From NCBI RefSeq assembly GCF_019075875.1, contig NZ_JAHOOZ010000005.1:1-64000 (forward strand): DNA of 64,000 nucleotides, read 5' to 3'. This DNA is from Novosphingobium sp. G106. Lineage in GTDB: Bacteria; Pseudomonadota; Alphaproteobacteria; Sphingomonadales; Sphingomonadaceae. A program made the translations under genes and the position numbers. The notes beneath the pieces are model-generated. The model was given only the letters and a program-made list of their open reading frames with translations. It made no database searches and was not told the DNA's origin. Positions 11,830 through 20,410 of the stretch are shown here, in pieces. Position 1 is the stretch's first letter; each line of letters starts with the position of its first letter.

Positions 11830-13038
11830 TCATACGCGCTCGACAGCCAGAGCCAGCCCCATCCCCACTCCGATGCACAGGGTGGCGAGACCGAGTTTGC
11901 CGCCGTGCTTCTCCAATTGATGGGTGAGCGTGAGAGCCAGGCGCGCACCGCTCATGCCGAGCGGATGGCCCAGCGCGATCGCGCCGCCATTGGCGTTCAC
12001 ATGCGGAGCGTCATCGGGGAGACCGAGTTCACGCAACACCGCAAGCGACTGGCTGGCGAACGCCTCGTTGAGCTCGATCGCGTCAAAATCAACGATCTCC
12101 AGTCCGAGGCGTGTCATCAGTTTGCGCGTTGCCGCTACCGGGCCGATCCCCATCACCCTCGGTTCCACGCCCGCCGCCGCCATGCCGAGGATGCGGGCGC
12201 GCGGGACAAGGCCGTAATATTTCGCTGCCGCCTCGCTGGCGATGATCATGGCGGCGGCGCCATCATTGATCCCCGACGCATTGCCGGCGGTGACCGTACC
12301 CTCGGGCCCGAACAAGGGTTTCAGGGTCGCGAGCAGATCTGCCGTCGTGTCGGCGCGGGGATGCTCATCCACCGACACCTCCATCGTCTCGCCTTTCTTG
12401 CGACCTGGCACGGTGACGGGAATGATCTCCGAAGAGAAGAAGCCATTGCCTTGCGCGACCACAGCGCGGTGCTGGCTGCGCGCGGCAAAAGCATCCTGGT
12501 CGAGGCGGGATATCTTGTAATCTTCGGCCACATTCTCGCCGGTCCGGGGCATTGCCTCGACACCGTAAAGCTTCGCCAGCCTTGGATTGACGAAACGCCA
12601 CCCCATGGTGGTGTCCTCAAGCGTCTGCCCCCGCCCGAAGGCGGCGCCAGCCTTACCCATGACATAGGGCGCGCGCGTCATCGATTCGACGCCGCCTGCG
12701 ATCGCCAGAGACATCTCACCCGTGCGGATCGCGCGCGCCGCGGCGCCGACCGCCTCCAGGCCGGAGGCACATAGCCGGTTTAGCGTCACCCCGGGCACGG
12801 ATGACGGCAGCCCGGCGAGCAGCAGGCTCATCCGAGCGACATTGCGATTGTCCTCGCCCGACTGGTTGGCGCAACCGTAGAACACCTCTTCGATCGCGGC
12901 CGGATCGAGGCCGGGATTGCGCGCCAGCAGTTGCGCGATCGGCAGCGCTCCCAGATCGTCGGCCCGAACACCGGCAAGTATCCCGCCATAGCGGCCGATC
13001 GGCGTGCGAACGGCATCGCAGATGAAAGCGTCAGTCAT
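11830..13038 (-). CDS. pcaF: 3-oxoadipyl-CoA thiolase
   Basis: A 402-residue thiolase that should split 3-oxoadipyl-CoA with CoA into succinyl-CoA and acetyl-CoA, the last step of the beta-ketoadipate pathway in the cytoplasm. The acyl-accepting Cys sits in [10 protein letters not shown] (about residue 90). The histidine motif is [10 protein letters not shown], and the proton-transfer Cys is in CIGVGMGLA near the C-terminus. The length is normal for acetyl-CoA acyltransferases. It is the third gene of a pcaI-pcaJ-pcaF order with an 18-nt gap after pcaJ, so most likely one transcript from the promoter at 14416-14556. Substrate is inferred from the two CoA-transferase genes upstream; the lin-pathway paralogue LinJ would look alike. 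A 3' portion reappears at the window end. Confidence 0.93.
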   Translation of the reverse strand: MTDAFICDAVRTPIGRYGGILAGVRADDLGALPIAQLLARNPGLDPAAIEEVFYGCANQSGEDNRNVARMSLLLAGLPSSVPGVTLNRLCASGLEAVGAAARAIRTGEMSLAIAGGVESMTRAPYVMGKAGAAFGRGQTLEDTTMGWRFVNPRLAKLYGVEAMPRTGENVAEDYKISRLDQDAFAARSQHRAVVAQGNGFFSSEIIPVTVPGRKKGETMEVSVDEHPRADTTADLLATLKPLFGPEGTVTAGNASGINDGAAAMIIASEAAAKYYGLVPRARILGMAAAGVEPRVMGIGPVAATRKLMTRLGLEIVDFDAIELNEAFASQSLAVLRELGLPDDAPHVNANGGAIALGHPLGMSGARLALTLTHQLEKHGGKLGLATLCIGVGMGLALAVERV

Positions 13039-13056
13039 GTCGATTATCCTATTCTG

Positions 13057-13713
13057 TCAGACGGCGGCCGGCGTCGCGGCCATATCTATCTGGAGGCCTG
13101 TCAGACCGCGCAACGCCTCGAGCGTGAGCCCATCTACCATCTCGACTACGGCCGCCCCCGAGGGGCCCACGTCGAAGACGGCGAGATCGGTGTAGACGCG
13201 CGATACGCAGCCAAGCCCGGTGAGCGGATAGGTACAGGCGTTCACCAGCTTGCTCGTGCCCGACTTGGTGAGCAGCTCCATCATCACGAACACCTGCTTG
13301 GCGCCGATAGCGAGATCCATCGCCCCGCCGACCGCCGGGACGGCATCGGGCGCACCGGTGTGCCAGTTGGCGAGATCGCCATTCACGCCGACCTGAAAGG
13401 CACCCAGCACGCAGATGTCGAGATGGCCGCCGCGCATCATCGCAAAGCTGTCGGCATGGTGGAAGAAACAGCCTCCCGGCAGCAGCGTCACCGGCTGCTT
13501 GCCCGCGTTGATCAGCTCCGGATCTTCGTCTCCCGGTGCAGGCGCCGGACCCATGCCAAGCAGCCCGTTCTCGCTCTGCAGGAATATCTCCTTGTCGGCG
13601 GGGAGATAGTCGGCGACCCGGGTCGGCAGGCCGATGCCCAGATTGACATAGGCGCCCTCGGCTATGTCACGGGCGACCCGCCGGGCCATGTCCTCACGAT
13701 TCATGCGGTTCAT
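13057..13713 (-). CDS. pcaJ: 3-oxoadipate CoA-transferase subunit B
   Basis: A 218-residue beta subunit of the heterodimeric succinyl-CoA:3-oxoadipate CoA-transferase, which moves CoA from succinyl-CoA to 3-oxoadipate. The catalytic glutamate lies in SENGLLGMG near residue 48, which is the family signature. The first residues have two Met codons (residues 1 and 4), and either could start. It follows pcaI after 12 nt and precedes pcaF, so translation is probably coupled. Confidence 0.92.
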   Translation of the reverse strand: MNRMNREDMARRVARDIAEGAYVNLGIGLPTRVADYLPADKEIFLQSENGLLGMGPAPAPGDEDPELINAGKQPVTLLPGGCFFHHADSFAMMRGGHLDICVLGAFQVGVNGDLANWHTGAPDAVPAVGGAMDLAIGAKQVFVMMELLTKSGTSKLVNACTYPLTGLGCVSRVYTDLAVFDVGPSGAAVVEMVDGLTLEALRGLTGLQIDMAATPAAV

Positions 13714-13725
13714 CGGCGGTTCCCT

Positions 13726-14415
13726 TCAGGCTGCATCGGCAAGGACGGTGGGCATGGCCGCCTGCACGACCCGCTGCACGAAGATGCCGGGGGTGACGAC
13801 CGCCTCGGGATCGAGAGCGCCGAGCGCCGCGATCTCGTTCACCTGGGCGATCGTGCATTTGGCGGCCATCGCCATGATGGGGCCGAAGTTGCGGGCGGTC
13901 TTGCGGTAGACGAGGTTGCCCCAGCGGTCGCCGGCCTGCGCCTTGATCAGGGCGAAGTCGGCGTGGATCGGATATTCGAGCACATAGTGCTTGCCGTCGA
14001 TCTCGCGGGTTTCCTTGCCCTCGGCAAGTTGCGTGCCATAGCCGGTCGGCGTGAAGATCGCGCCGAGACCCGAGCCCGCGGCATGGATGCGCGCGGCCAG
14101 GTTGCCCTGCGGCACCAGCTCAAGCTCGATCTCGCCGGCGCGGTAGAGCGCGTCGAAATGGTGCGAATCCGCCTGACGCGGAAACGAGCAGATGATCTTC
14201 TTCACCCGCCCCGCCTTGAGCAGCGCGGCAAGCCCGGTCTCGCCGTTACCGGCATTGTTGTTGATGACGGTAAGGTCGCGCGCGCCATGGGCGATCAGCG
14301 CATCGATGAGCTGGTCCGGCATGCCCGCGGTCCCGAACCCGCCGATCATGACCGACGCGCCATCGAAAATGTCGCCTACCGCCAAAGCCGGCGTGGCAAA
14401 ACTCTTGTCGATCAC
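13726..14415 (-). CDS. pcaI: 3-oxoadipate CoA-transferase subunit A
   Basis: A 229-residue alpha subunit partnering the adjacent PcaJ. The glycine-rich CoA-transferase signature MIGGFGTAGMP is near the N-terminus, followed by NNNAGNGETGLAAL. I chose the GTG at 14415 because it has GGAGG five bases upstream and gives an N-terminus matching known PcaI proteins. The frame is open further upstream to 14511, but that adds residues unlike the family. It is the first gene of the pcaIJF operon and is divergent from the IclR regulator, with operator-like palindromes between. Confidence 0.92.
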   Translation of the reverse strand: MIDKSFATPALAVGDIFDGASVMIGGFGTAGMPDQLIDALIAHGARDLTVINNNAGNGETGLAALLKAGRVKKIICSFPRQADSHHFDALYRAGEIELELVPQGNLAARIHAAGSGLGAIFTPTGYGTQLAEGKETREIDGKHYVLEYPIHADFALIKAQAGDRWGNLVYRKTARNFGPIMAMAAKCTIAQVNEIAALGALDPEAVVTPGIFVQRVVQAAMPTVLADAA

Positions 14416-14448
14416 CTGATCCTCCCTTTCGCCTGGATGAGAGACATG

Positions 14449-14545
14449 TCCGATTATCGGATATTGATACGAATATCGACCATTGTGCTCTCCACTTCCG
14501 ATTCCTGTCAACGTCGATTATTGTCCAGTTGATCCGATAATCGAA
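14449..14545. promoter_or_regulatory. Presumed IclR/PcaR operators between pcaI and pcaR
   Basis: A 13-bp palindrome TCCGATTATCGGA is at 14449-14461, a near copy TCCGATAATCGAA at 14533-14545, and a half-like CGATTATTG around 14516-14524. The repeated sites between divergent operons fit autoregulation and substrate-dependent control by the IclR regulator. Binding is inferred. Confidence 0.55.
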
Positions 14546-14556
14546 CAGGAGGTTGC

Positions 14557-15371
14557 ATGGACGCGTCACTGGAGACTTTGGAAGGTCTCTCGAAATTGGA
14601 CGATATCGGCGCGAAGGCCGATCCCGAGTTCATGACCTCGCTGTCGCGCGGGCTCACGGTCCTTCAATGCTTCGCTGAGGAGCAAGGCCCGCTGTCGATC
14701 GCGCGCGCGAGCCAGTTGACAGGGCTCAGCCGGGGATCGGTGCGCCGCTGCCTGCACACGCTGCAATGTCTCGGCTTTGCCGAGGCCAGGGCTCTCATTT
14801 CATGCTGCTGCCGCGCGTACTTCGGCTGGGCTATGCGTTTCTGTCCTCGGACGCACTGGCGACGGTGGCGCAGCCGCTTCTCGCCCGCGCCGCTGCTGAT
14901 CTTGGCGAATCCTGTTCACTCGGCATCCGCGATGGCGACGAGGTCTGTTATCTCGCGCGCGCCGAAGCCTCACGGATCATGTCGATCGCGCTCAGAGTCG
15001 GCAGCCGGCTGCCGCTCTACTGCACATCGATGGGGCGCGTGCTCCTGGCGCATGCCTCGCCCGCCGAGCAGAAGGCCTATCTCGACCGCACCGTCCTGAC
15101 AGCCAGGACAGCGGACACGGTGACCGACCCCGAAGCGCTGCTGGCGCTTCTGCGGACCGTCCGGGAGCAGGGCTATGCGCTGGTCGATCAGGAACTCGAG
15201 ATCGGGCTACGCTCGATCGCCGTGCCGGTGTTCGGCCGGGACCGCACGCTTTTGGGCGCCTTGAATGTCGGCGCCCAGTCGGTGCGCGTATCGCCTGAAC
15301 AGCTTCTCGATCATTATCTTCCCGCACTGCAGCAAATTTCCGTCGAACTCGGTTTGCAGGGGGTAAGATAG
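14557..15371 (+). pseudogene. pcaR: IclR-family (PcaR-like) regulator with one frameshift
   Basis: The ATG at 14557 follows AGGAGG. The N-terminal part is a winged helix (residues about 25-75, with the conserved stretch SRGLTVLQCF) and the rest is the IclR effector domain. The frame changes once near 14780-14795: the gene is 815 nt, one base short of a multiple of three, so restoring one base gives a normal protein of about 271 residues. The family regulates pca/lin ring-fission genes in response to pathway intermediates. Given the many single-base indels elsewhere, I think this is an assembly error rather than a dead gene. Confidence 0.75.
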
Positions 15372-15592
15372 CGTCATGTCCCTGTACGAAGTCCCGTTAG
15401 TATCTGAAATTGCGCCGGAACATGCCTTTGCAGGAGCTGGGTATGGCACCGATTTCGGCAGCGCCATTCTCCCGATATTTGCAAATGAGTTTCCCCGTTC
15501 CGGATCTTCTCATCACTTTTCAGGAATATATAGTGTGGATCGAAGACGCTCCACCAGAAGAGTCGCTCAACCTAAATTGGAGAGACGCTTGA
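15372..15592 (+). other. Gap with possible short coupled frame
   Basis: A 60-codon frame (15410-15592) ends one base before the next start codon, but I recognise nothing in it. A GGAGAG at about 15579 would serve as ribosome site for the following gene. Confidence 0.2.
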
Positions 15593-15745
15593 ATGAATGA
15601 AAATCAATCCTTCGATGGCGCTTACTTCGAAGAAGAGAGATCGGTCGACGTCGTCAACTCCCGCATGGGCGAGGCGGGCGAACCCAGGCTGAAGGATGTT
15701 CTGGCCGTCATCACCAAACATCTTCATGCCGCGGTCAAGGAAATC
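15593..15745 (+). pseudogene. N-terminal fragment of an intradiol ring-cleavage dioxygenase
   Basis: Fifty-one codons from ATG 15593 run into IS6100 at 15746. The fragment ends with RLKDVLAVITKHLHAAVKEI, which resembles the N-terminal helical dimerisation domain of hydroxyquinol/catechol 1,2-dioxygenases; iron ligands would lie in the lost part. This explains the neighbourhood: such an enzyme makes the ring-fission product that is turned into 3-oxoadipate for PcaIJ and PcaF. The rest of the gene, and any maleylacetate reductase, is absent from the window, so the catabolic operon was cut by the IS6100 event. Family call is moderately sure; the exact substrate is unknown. Confidence 0.65.
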
Positions 15746-16625
15746 GGCTCTGTTGCAAAAATCGTGAAGCTTGAGCATGCTTGGCGGAGATTGGACGGAC
15801 GGAACGATGACGGATTTCAAGTGGCGCCATTTCCAGGGTGATGTGATCCTGTGGGCGGTGCGCTGGTATTGTCGCTATCCGATCAGCTATCGCGACCTTG
15901 AGGAAATGCTGGCGGAACGCGGCATTTCGGTCGACCATACGACGATCTATCGCTGGGTCCAGTGCTACGCCCCGGAGATGGAGAAGCGGCTGCGCTGGTT
16001 CTGGCGGCGTGGCTTTGATCCGAGCTGGCGCCTGGATGAAACCTACGTCAAGGTGCGGGGCAAGTGGACCTACCTGTACCGGGCAGTCGACAAGCGGGGC
16101 GACACGATCGATTTCTACCTGTCGCCGACCCGCAGCGCCAAGGCAGCGAAGCGGTTCCTGGGCAAGGCCCTGCGAGGCCTGAAGCACTGGGAAAAGCCTG
16201 CCACGCTCAATACCGACAAAGCGCCGAGCTATGGTGCAGCGATCACCGAATTGAAGCGCGAAGGAAAGCTGGACCGGGAGACGGCCCACCGGCAGGTGAA
16301 GTATCTCAATAACGTGATCGAGGCCGATCACGGAAAGCTCAAGATACTGATCAAGCCGGTGCGCGGTTTCAAATCGATCCCCACGGCCTATGCCACGATC
16401 AAGGGATTCGAAGTCATGCGAGCCCTGCGCAAAGGACAGGCTCGCCCCTGGTGCCTGCAGCCCGGCATCAGGGGCGAGGTGCGCCTTGTGGAGAGAGCTT
16501 TTGGCATTGGGCCCTCGGCGCTGACGGAGGCCATGGGCATGCTCAACCACCATTTCGCAGCAGCCGCCTGATCGGCGCAGAGCGACAGCCTACCTCTGAC
16601 TGCCGCCAATCTTTGCAACAGAGCC
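15746..16625 (+). mobile_element. IS6100 (IS6 family), complete copy A
   Basis: Exactly 880 bp, bounded by the 14-bp inverted repeats GGCTCTGTTGCAAA (15746-15759) and its complement (16612-16625). It encodes one intact transposase. The flanking 8-mers (AGGAAATC on the left, CACGTTTG on the right) differ, so there is no target duplication. The copy has taken part in recombination or adjacent deletion. It truncates the dioxygenase gene on its left. Confidence 0.97.
15807..16571 (+). CDS. tnpA: IS6100 transposase
   Basis: A 254-residue DDE transposase of the IS6 family, apparently identical to the well-known IS6100 protein. The catalytic residues are D in RLDETYVKV, D in NTDKAPSYG and E in NNVIEADHGK. 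The start is the usual MTDFKWRHF. It carries out replicative cointegrate-forming transposition and can mobilise DNA between two copies. Confidence 0.97.
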   Translation: MTDFKWRHFQGDVILWAVRWYCRYPISYRDLEEMLAERGISVDHTTIYRWVQCYAPEMEKRLRWFWRRGFDPSWRLDETYVKVRGKWTYLYRAVDKRGDTIDFYLSPTRSAKAAKRFLGKALRGLKHWEKPATLNTDKAPSYGAAITELKREGKLDRETAHRQVKYLNNVIEADHGKLKILIKPVRGFKSIPTAYATIKGFEVMRALRKGQARPWCLQPGIRGEVRLVERAFGIGPSALTEAMGMLNHHFAAAA

Positions 16626-16705
16626 CACGTTTGCCACAGTCAATGCGGACGCGACAGCCATTAGGCTTATCGCTAATCCGCTGAGCTGATCCTCGGACCT
16701 GATAT

Positions 16706-17146
16706 TCATGCCTTGGCACCATCAGCGACCTGAGAGTGTGGCCCCAAGACTTGTGCCGCCGCCGAAATTGCGGCGAGTGCTGTGGGAACACCTGCAACAA
16801 TCGCTACCTGGGTAAGAACGCCGAAAATCTGGTCTCGGGTTGCACCCGCGCGTACCGCAGTGGGGACATGAAATTTGATGACATCAATTCCCGTTGCGCC
16901 CAACGCCGCGCCGGCTGCGATGATAACGAGTTCCCGGGTTTTCAAATCCAAATCGGTGCGGCTGTATACATCGCCGAAGACCCACTCAATCACATAGCGA
17001 CCAAAATCAGGCGAGCTATCCTTAAATCCATCAAGGTATGCCTCCGTGGGAATGCCGGTGACTGCGGCGAATGTAGCAGATCCCCTGGCGAAACGGTCCT
17101 TTGAGACCTCAGCAGGCAAAGCGACGCTGGAATTTACGACTGACAT
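16706..17146 (-). CDS. Carboxymuconolactone decarboxylase/AhpD-family protein
   Basis: A 146-residue protein with the CMD-fold core around TRELVIIAAGAALGATG and the downstream helix GATRDQIFGVLTQVAIVAG. It lacks the CxxC redox pair of AhpD peroxidases at the expected place, so it is a non-peroxidase CMD member; the substrate is unknown. It is divergent from the tetR gene with palindromic operators between, which suggests local control by that regulator. The pair lies between the two IS6100 copies and was probably imported with them. Confidence 0.7.
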   Translation of the reverse strand: MSVVNSSVALPAEVSKDRFARGSATFAAVTGIPTEAYLDGFKDSSPDFGRYVIEWVFGDVYSRTDLDLKTRELVIIAAGAALGATGIDVIKFHVPTAVRAGATRDQIFGVLTQVAIVAGVPTALAAISAAAQVLGPHSQVADGAKA

Positions 17147-17165
17147 GCTCTATCTCCTCGTTTGC

Positions 17166-17206
17166 ACTGCACCGTGCAGTCTCCAACACATACATTGCAC
17201 AGTGCA
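17166..17206. promoter_or_regulatory. Two operator palindromes between CMD gene and tetR
   Basis: ACTGCACCGTGCAGT (17166-17180) is a perfect 15-bp palindrome and TGCACAGTGCA (17196-17206) is a second one with the same TGCAC-N-GTGCA core. Paired sites in a divergent promoter are the usual arrangement for TetR-family repression of both genes. Confidence 0.6.
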
Positions 17207-17224
17207 GTGCAGTCAAGGAAGGTG

Positions 17225-17897
17225 ATGATCATCGTGAACGAAATTAGCGATTCCCCCGCAGCGCCGGTCCCTCAACTCGCAGCGACATACCGAAACGAGA
17301 GGGATCCTGGATGCCGCAACGCGCGTCTTCCTCGCGCGAGGCTTTGAAGACACGAGCATGGACCTGGTTGCGCGGGAGGCCTCAGTTGCGCGCCGAACTG
17401 TCTACAACCAGTTCGAAAGCAAGGAGGCGCTGTTTATCGCATCCGTAGAGCGAGTATGGAGTGAATTTCCCGTTGTGGAAATTACCGCTGATGAGTCTGT
17501 TCTAAGCGATCCGGCGGCTGGTCTGAAGCGGATTGGGGATGCCGTTGTGGATTTTTGGGAACCGCCGATTGCTGTGGCTTTTCTTCGTATGGTTATTAGT
17601 GAGGGAACCCGGTTTCCCGACCTGCCAACAACCTTCTTTGAAGCAGGGAAGGCGCCGGCAATGCGAGCTCTGGTAGAGTACCTGAGAACCTTAAGTGCGA
17701 ACCGCGTGCTTCATGTCGAAGATGCGGAACTTGCAGCTTCACAGTTCTTAGGTTTGCTGAACGAGCCCCTTCTTTGGCTACGAGTTATCGGTATTGGGGA
17801 TGCTCCATCGAAGGAGCGACGTGAGAAAGTGGTTGCCGAAGGCGTGAGCATGTTCCTCTCTCGCTATGGAAAGCGGCAAATATTGCCAGACAGCTAG
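17225..17897 (+). pseudogene. TetR-family regulator with one frameshift
   Basis: The N-terminal helix-turn-helix reads RGILDAATRVFLARGFEDTS followed by VARRTVYNQFESKEALF, typical of TetR proteins; the C-terminal ligand domain runs to 17897. From ATG 17225 (or GTG 17234) the frame is broken by one extra C in the run at 17253-17257. Removing one C joins the two parts, and the 673-nt length is one over a multiple of three. I read it as a functional gene with a sequencing error. It probably represses itself and the CMD gene. Confidence 0.75.
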
Positions 17898-17924
17898 GAT
17901 GTTCACGCCCTAAAAATCATATTT

Positions 17925-18227
17925 TTATATCAAGGCGTAGCTGTCATCGTGAACCAAGCTCAAAAGGTATTGGCCGTAATTCGTCTTTGCTAGTAGATTT
18001 CCGGCTTTCTCGATGACCTCTGGCGTCACCCAGCCTTTCCGATAGGCAATTTCTTCGGGGCATGCGACTTGGAGATTTTGTCGGTCTTGAACTACTCGGA
18101 CAAACTCACTTGCCTCAAGCAAGGAAGCGTGTGTTCCTGTATCAAACCAGCCATATCCTCGGCCTAACCTGACAACCGAGCACAAACCATTTTCTAAGTA
18201 GATATTGTTTACTGATGTTATTTCGAG
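17925..18227 (-). pseudogene. rmlA: C-terminal fragment of glucose-1-phosphate thymidylyltransferase
   Basis: About 100 codons of RmlA/RfbA, containing LGRGYGWFDTGTH, LLEASEFVR and CPEEIAYRKGWV, in frame right up to the IS6100 boundary at 18227. The rest, including the nucleotide-binding N-terminus, is missing. The enzyme makes dTDP-glucose for surface polysaccharides, so this is debris from a chromosome or another plasmid caught in an IS6100 rearrangement. The stretch is visibly more AT-rich than its neighbours. Confidence 0.85.
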
Positions 18228-19106
18228 GGCTCTGTTGCAAAAAATCGTGAAGCTTGAGCATGCTTGGCGGAGATTGGACGGACGGAACGATGACGGATTT
18301 CAAGTGGCGCCATTTCCAGGGTGATGTGATCCTGTGGGCGGTGCGCTGGTATTGTCGCTATCCGATCAGCTATCGCGACCTTGAGGAAATGCTGGCGGAA
18401 CGCGGCATTTCGGTCGACCATACGACGATCTATCGCTGGGTCCAGTGCTACGCCCCGGAGATGGAGAAGCGGCTGCGCTGGTTCTGGCGGCGTGGCTTTG
18501 ATCCGAGCTGGCGCCTGGATGAAACCTACGTCAAGGTGCGGGGCAAGTGGACCTACCTGTACCGGGCAGTCGACAAGCGGGGCGACACGATCGATTTCTA
18601 CCTGTCGCCGACCCGCAGCGCCAAGGCAGCGAAGCGGTTCCTGGGCAAGGCCCTGCGAGGCCTGAAGCACTGGGAAAAGCCTGCCACGCTCAATACCGAC
18701 AAAGCGCCGAGCTATGGTGCAGCGATCACCGAATTGAAGCGCGAAGGAAAGCTGGACCGGGAGACGGCCCACCGGCAGGTGAAGTATCTCAATAACGTGA
18801 TCGAGGCCGATCACGGAAAGCTCAAGATACTGATCAAGCCGGTGCGCGGTTTCAAATCGATCCCCACGGCCTATGCCACGATCAAGGGATTCGAAGTCAT
18901 GCGAGCCCTGCGCAAGGACAGGCTCGCCCCTGGTGCCTGCAGCCCGGCATCAGGGGCGAGGTGCGCCTTGTGGAGAGAGCTTTGGCATTGGGCCCTCGGC
19001 GCTGACGGAGGCCATGGGCATGCTCAACCACCATTTCGCAGCAGCCGCCTGATCGGCGCAGAGCGACAGCCTACCTCTGACTGCCGCCAATCTTTGCAAC
19101 AGAGCC
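18228..19106 (+). mobile_element. IS6100, copy B (879 bp)
   Basis: The same element as copy A in the same orientation, with both inverted repeats (18228-18241 and 19093-19106). It differs by one extra A in the poly-A run after the left repeat, one missing A near 18914 and one missing T near 18979. Flanking 8-mers (TATTTCGA and CGATGGGT) do not match each other or those of copy A, so no target duplication can be reconstructed for either copy or for the pair. Confidence 0.95.
18290..19052 (+). pseudogene. tnpA: IS6100 transposase, frameshifted copy
   Basis: Identical to copy A until about residue 208, then the frame is lost through two single-base deletions in homopolymers. The DDE residues lie upstream of the break, but the last about 45 residues are wrong. 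Homopolymer deletions of this kind are more likely assembly errors than decay. Confidence 0.85.
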
Positions 19107-19112
19107 CGATGG

Positions 19113-19550
19113 GTGATGAACAATCTCGGCACGGACGCGGCCGTGCTCGATGCGCTCATTGCGAAGCGAAATGCTGATAGGGCGCGGGAAGAGGAAGTTG
19201 CCGCTAGCGCGGCCGAAGCAGCGGCCAGAGAGCAGGACCAAAAAAGGATTGATGCTCGACACCGCGATGAAAGGCGGCGCGCGAAAGCTCGAAAGCGAGC
19301 GTGGGAGCGCCAGCTACGCAAGGCGGAGGAACAGCACCAGGCCTTGAATGATGAGGCGGCTTATCTTGCGCAGCGCATAATCGCGCTAGAAGGACGGAAC
19401 CGGGTCATTCGCATGTTTCTCCCCCGCAATTCTGAGCTTGAGCGATTGCGCGCAAGAGCGCGCCAGTGCGGAATTGAAATCGCACAAGCGGACGCAGGCA
19501 TTGCCAAGCTTCGCTCATCGCCGCCCGAGGGGCCTGACCTTGCTGACTGA
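19113..19550 (+). CDS. Coiled-coil hypothetical protein
   Basis: About 145 residues, rich in Ala, Arg, Glu and Lys, predicted to be largely a long charged coiled coil (residues about 20-90). The first codons (GTG 19113 or ATG 19116) lie directly against the right end of IS6100, so the original 5' end may have been removed. The 3' end overlaps the start of the resolvase gene by 11 nt, so the two were probably one unit. I do not recognise the family. Confidence 0.5.
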   Translation: MMNNLGTDAAVLDALIAKRNADRAREEEVAASAAEAAAREQDQKRIDARHRDERRRAKARKRAWERQLRKAEEQHQALNDEAAYLAQRIIALEGRNRVIRMFLPRNSELERLRARARQCGIEIAQADAGIAKLRSSPPEGPDLAD

Positions 19551-20232
19551 GAACGTTCCTTCCCCTGCCCCACAGATTGCCCGCGTCTATCTGCGCGTCA
19601 GCACCGACGCGCAGGATTTGCGTCGCCAAGACGCGATCGTGGGCGAAGCAAAGGCCGCAGGCTACTATGTCGCGGCGGTCTATCGAGAGAAGGCATCGGG
19701 TGCCCGCGCCGACCGCCCCGAGCTTTTGCGCATGATTGCCGATCTTCAACCCGGCGAAGTAGTGATCGCGGAGAAGATCGACCGGATAAGTCGTCTCCCC
19801 TTGACCGAGGCTGAGCAGCTGGTTGAGACAATTCGTGCGCGAGGCGCGCGACTTGCCATTCCCGGCGTCGTGGACCTGTCCGACCTCGCGGCCGATGCCG
19901 ATGGCATCGCCCGCATCGTGCTCGAATCTGTTCAGGCGATGCTCTTGAAGATCGCCTTACAGATGGCCCACGACGATTACACCGATCGCCGCGAGCGACA
20001 GCGCCAGGGTATCGCCTTGGCAAAAGCCGCAGGTCGCAGCGGAGGGCGCAAAGGCGATCGGGCAACGCACGCCCGCATTGTGGCATTGCGCGAGGCGGGC
20101 AAGAGCATTGCCAAAACGGCAGAGCTGGCCGATTGCGACCGCAGCACAGTCAAGCGAGTATGGGCGGCGCATCGCGCCGCCCAGGTGCAAGAACCCAGCC
20201 CTCAGCGAAATCACCGTGAGCGGAAACGCTGA
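19540..20232 (+). CDS. Serine recombinase (resolvase), plasmid backbone
   Basis: The catalytic serine lies in YLRVSTDAQD, followed by the usual resolvase core and a C-terminal helix-turn-helix (SIAKTAELADCDRSTVKRV). The TTG at 19540 is my preferred start: it gives about 230 residues, but the frame is open further up. It overlaps the coiled-coil gene. A backbone resolvase next to par and ssb genes most likely resolves plasmid multimers. The exact start is uncertain. Confidence 0.8.
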   Translation: MLTENVPSPAPQIARVYLRVSTDAQDLRRQDAIVGEAKAAGYYVAAVYREKASGARADRPELLRMIADLQPGEVVIAEKIDRISRLPLTEAEQLVETIRARGARLAIPGVVDLSDLAADADGIARIVLESVQAMLLKIALQMAHDDYTDRRERQRQGIALAKAAGRSGGRKGDRATHARIVALREAGKSIAKTAELADCDRSTVKRVWAAHRAAQVQEPSPQRNHRERKR

Positions 20233-20258
20233 TTGCCCTTTCTGTTCGGCTTCGCGCC

Positions 20259-20274
20259 GGTGGCAGCTGCCACC
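20259..20274. repeat. Dispersed 16-bp palindrome, copy 1
   Basis: GGTGGCAGCTGCCACC, perfect, extended to a 22-bp palindrome by GCC/GGC on each side. It lies between the resolvase gene and ssb. Confidence 0.85.
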
Positions 20275-20394
20275 GGCAGTCCCCTGCCCGCGTCAACGGA
20301 CTGCCAGCCAGGGGAAAGAGCGGCGGAGCCGCGACAGGGTTTTCCAATCGCCCCCATGCCGATCGAGCGCAGCGACCTATGGGCGCCAATGGCC

Positions 20395-20410
20395 GGTGGC
20401 AGCTGCCACC
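20395..20410. repeat. Dispersed 16-bp palindrome, copy 2
   Basis: GGTGGCAGCTGCCACC, perfect core without extended arms, upstream of ssb. Confidence 0.85.

Larger units (their letters stand above)
1..11961. repeat. Left copy of a ~12 kb terminal direct repeat (partner 52050-64000)
   Basis: The whole segment reappears, in the same orientation, at 52050-64000. The offset is 52,049 at the left and settles at 52,039 after about 7.55 kb. Differences read by eye are dense in the first kilobase, thin out steadily, and beyond 7.55 kb I see only one substitution (C10482 against T62521). A gradient falling away from base 1 fits a poorly polished contig end overlapping its own circular partner better than a biological duplication. 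Genes in this copy are therefore listed as degraded, and the reference versions are those beyond 52 kb. Confidence 0.9.

Noticed and set aside
1..11961. A genuine gene amplification with ongoing pseudogene decay in the left copy
   Set aside because: The error density falls with distance from base 1 and ignores gene boundaries, which fits an assembly end, not selection or drift.
12931..14532. A 533-codon open frame on the plus strand across pcaF, pcaJ and pcaI
   Set aside because: It is exactly opposite three well-recognised genes, has a composition typical of an antisense shadow (many Arg, His, Gly, Asp) and no known domain.
15738..19114. Composite transposon formed by the two IS6100 copies with target duplication
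   Set aside because: The outer flanks (AGGAAATC and CGATGGGT) do not match, so a single insertion event as a unit is not supported.
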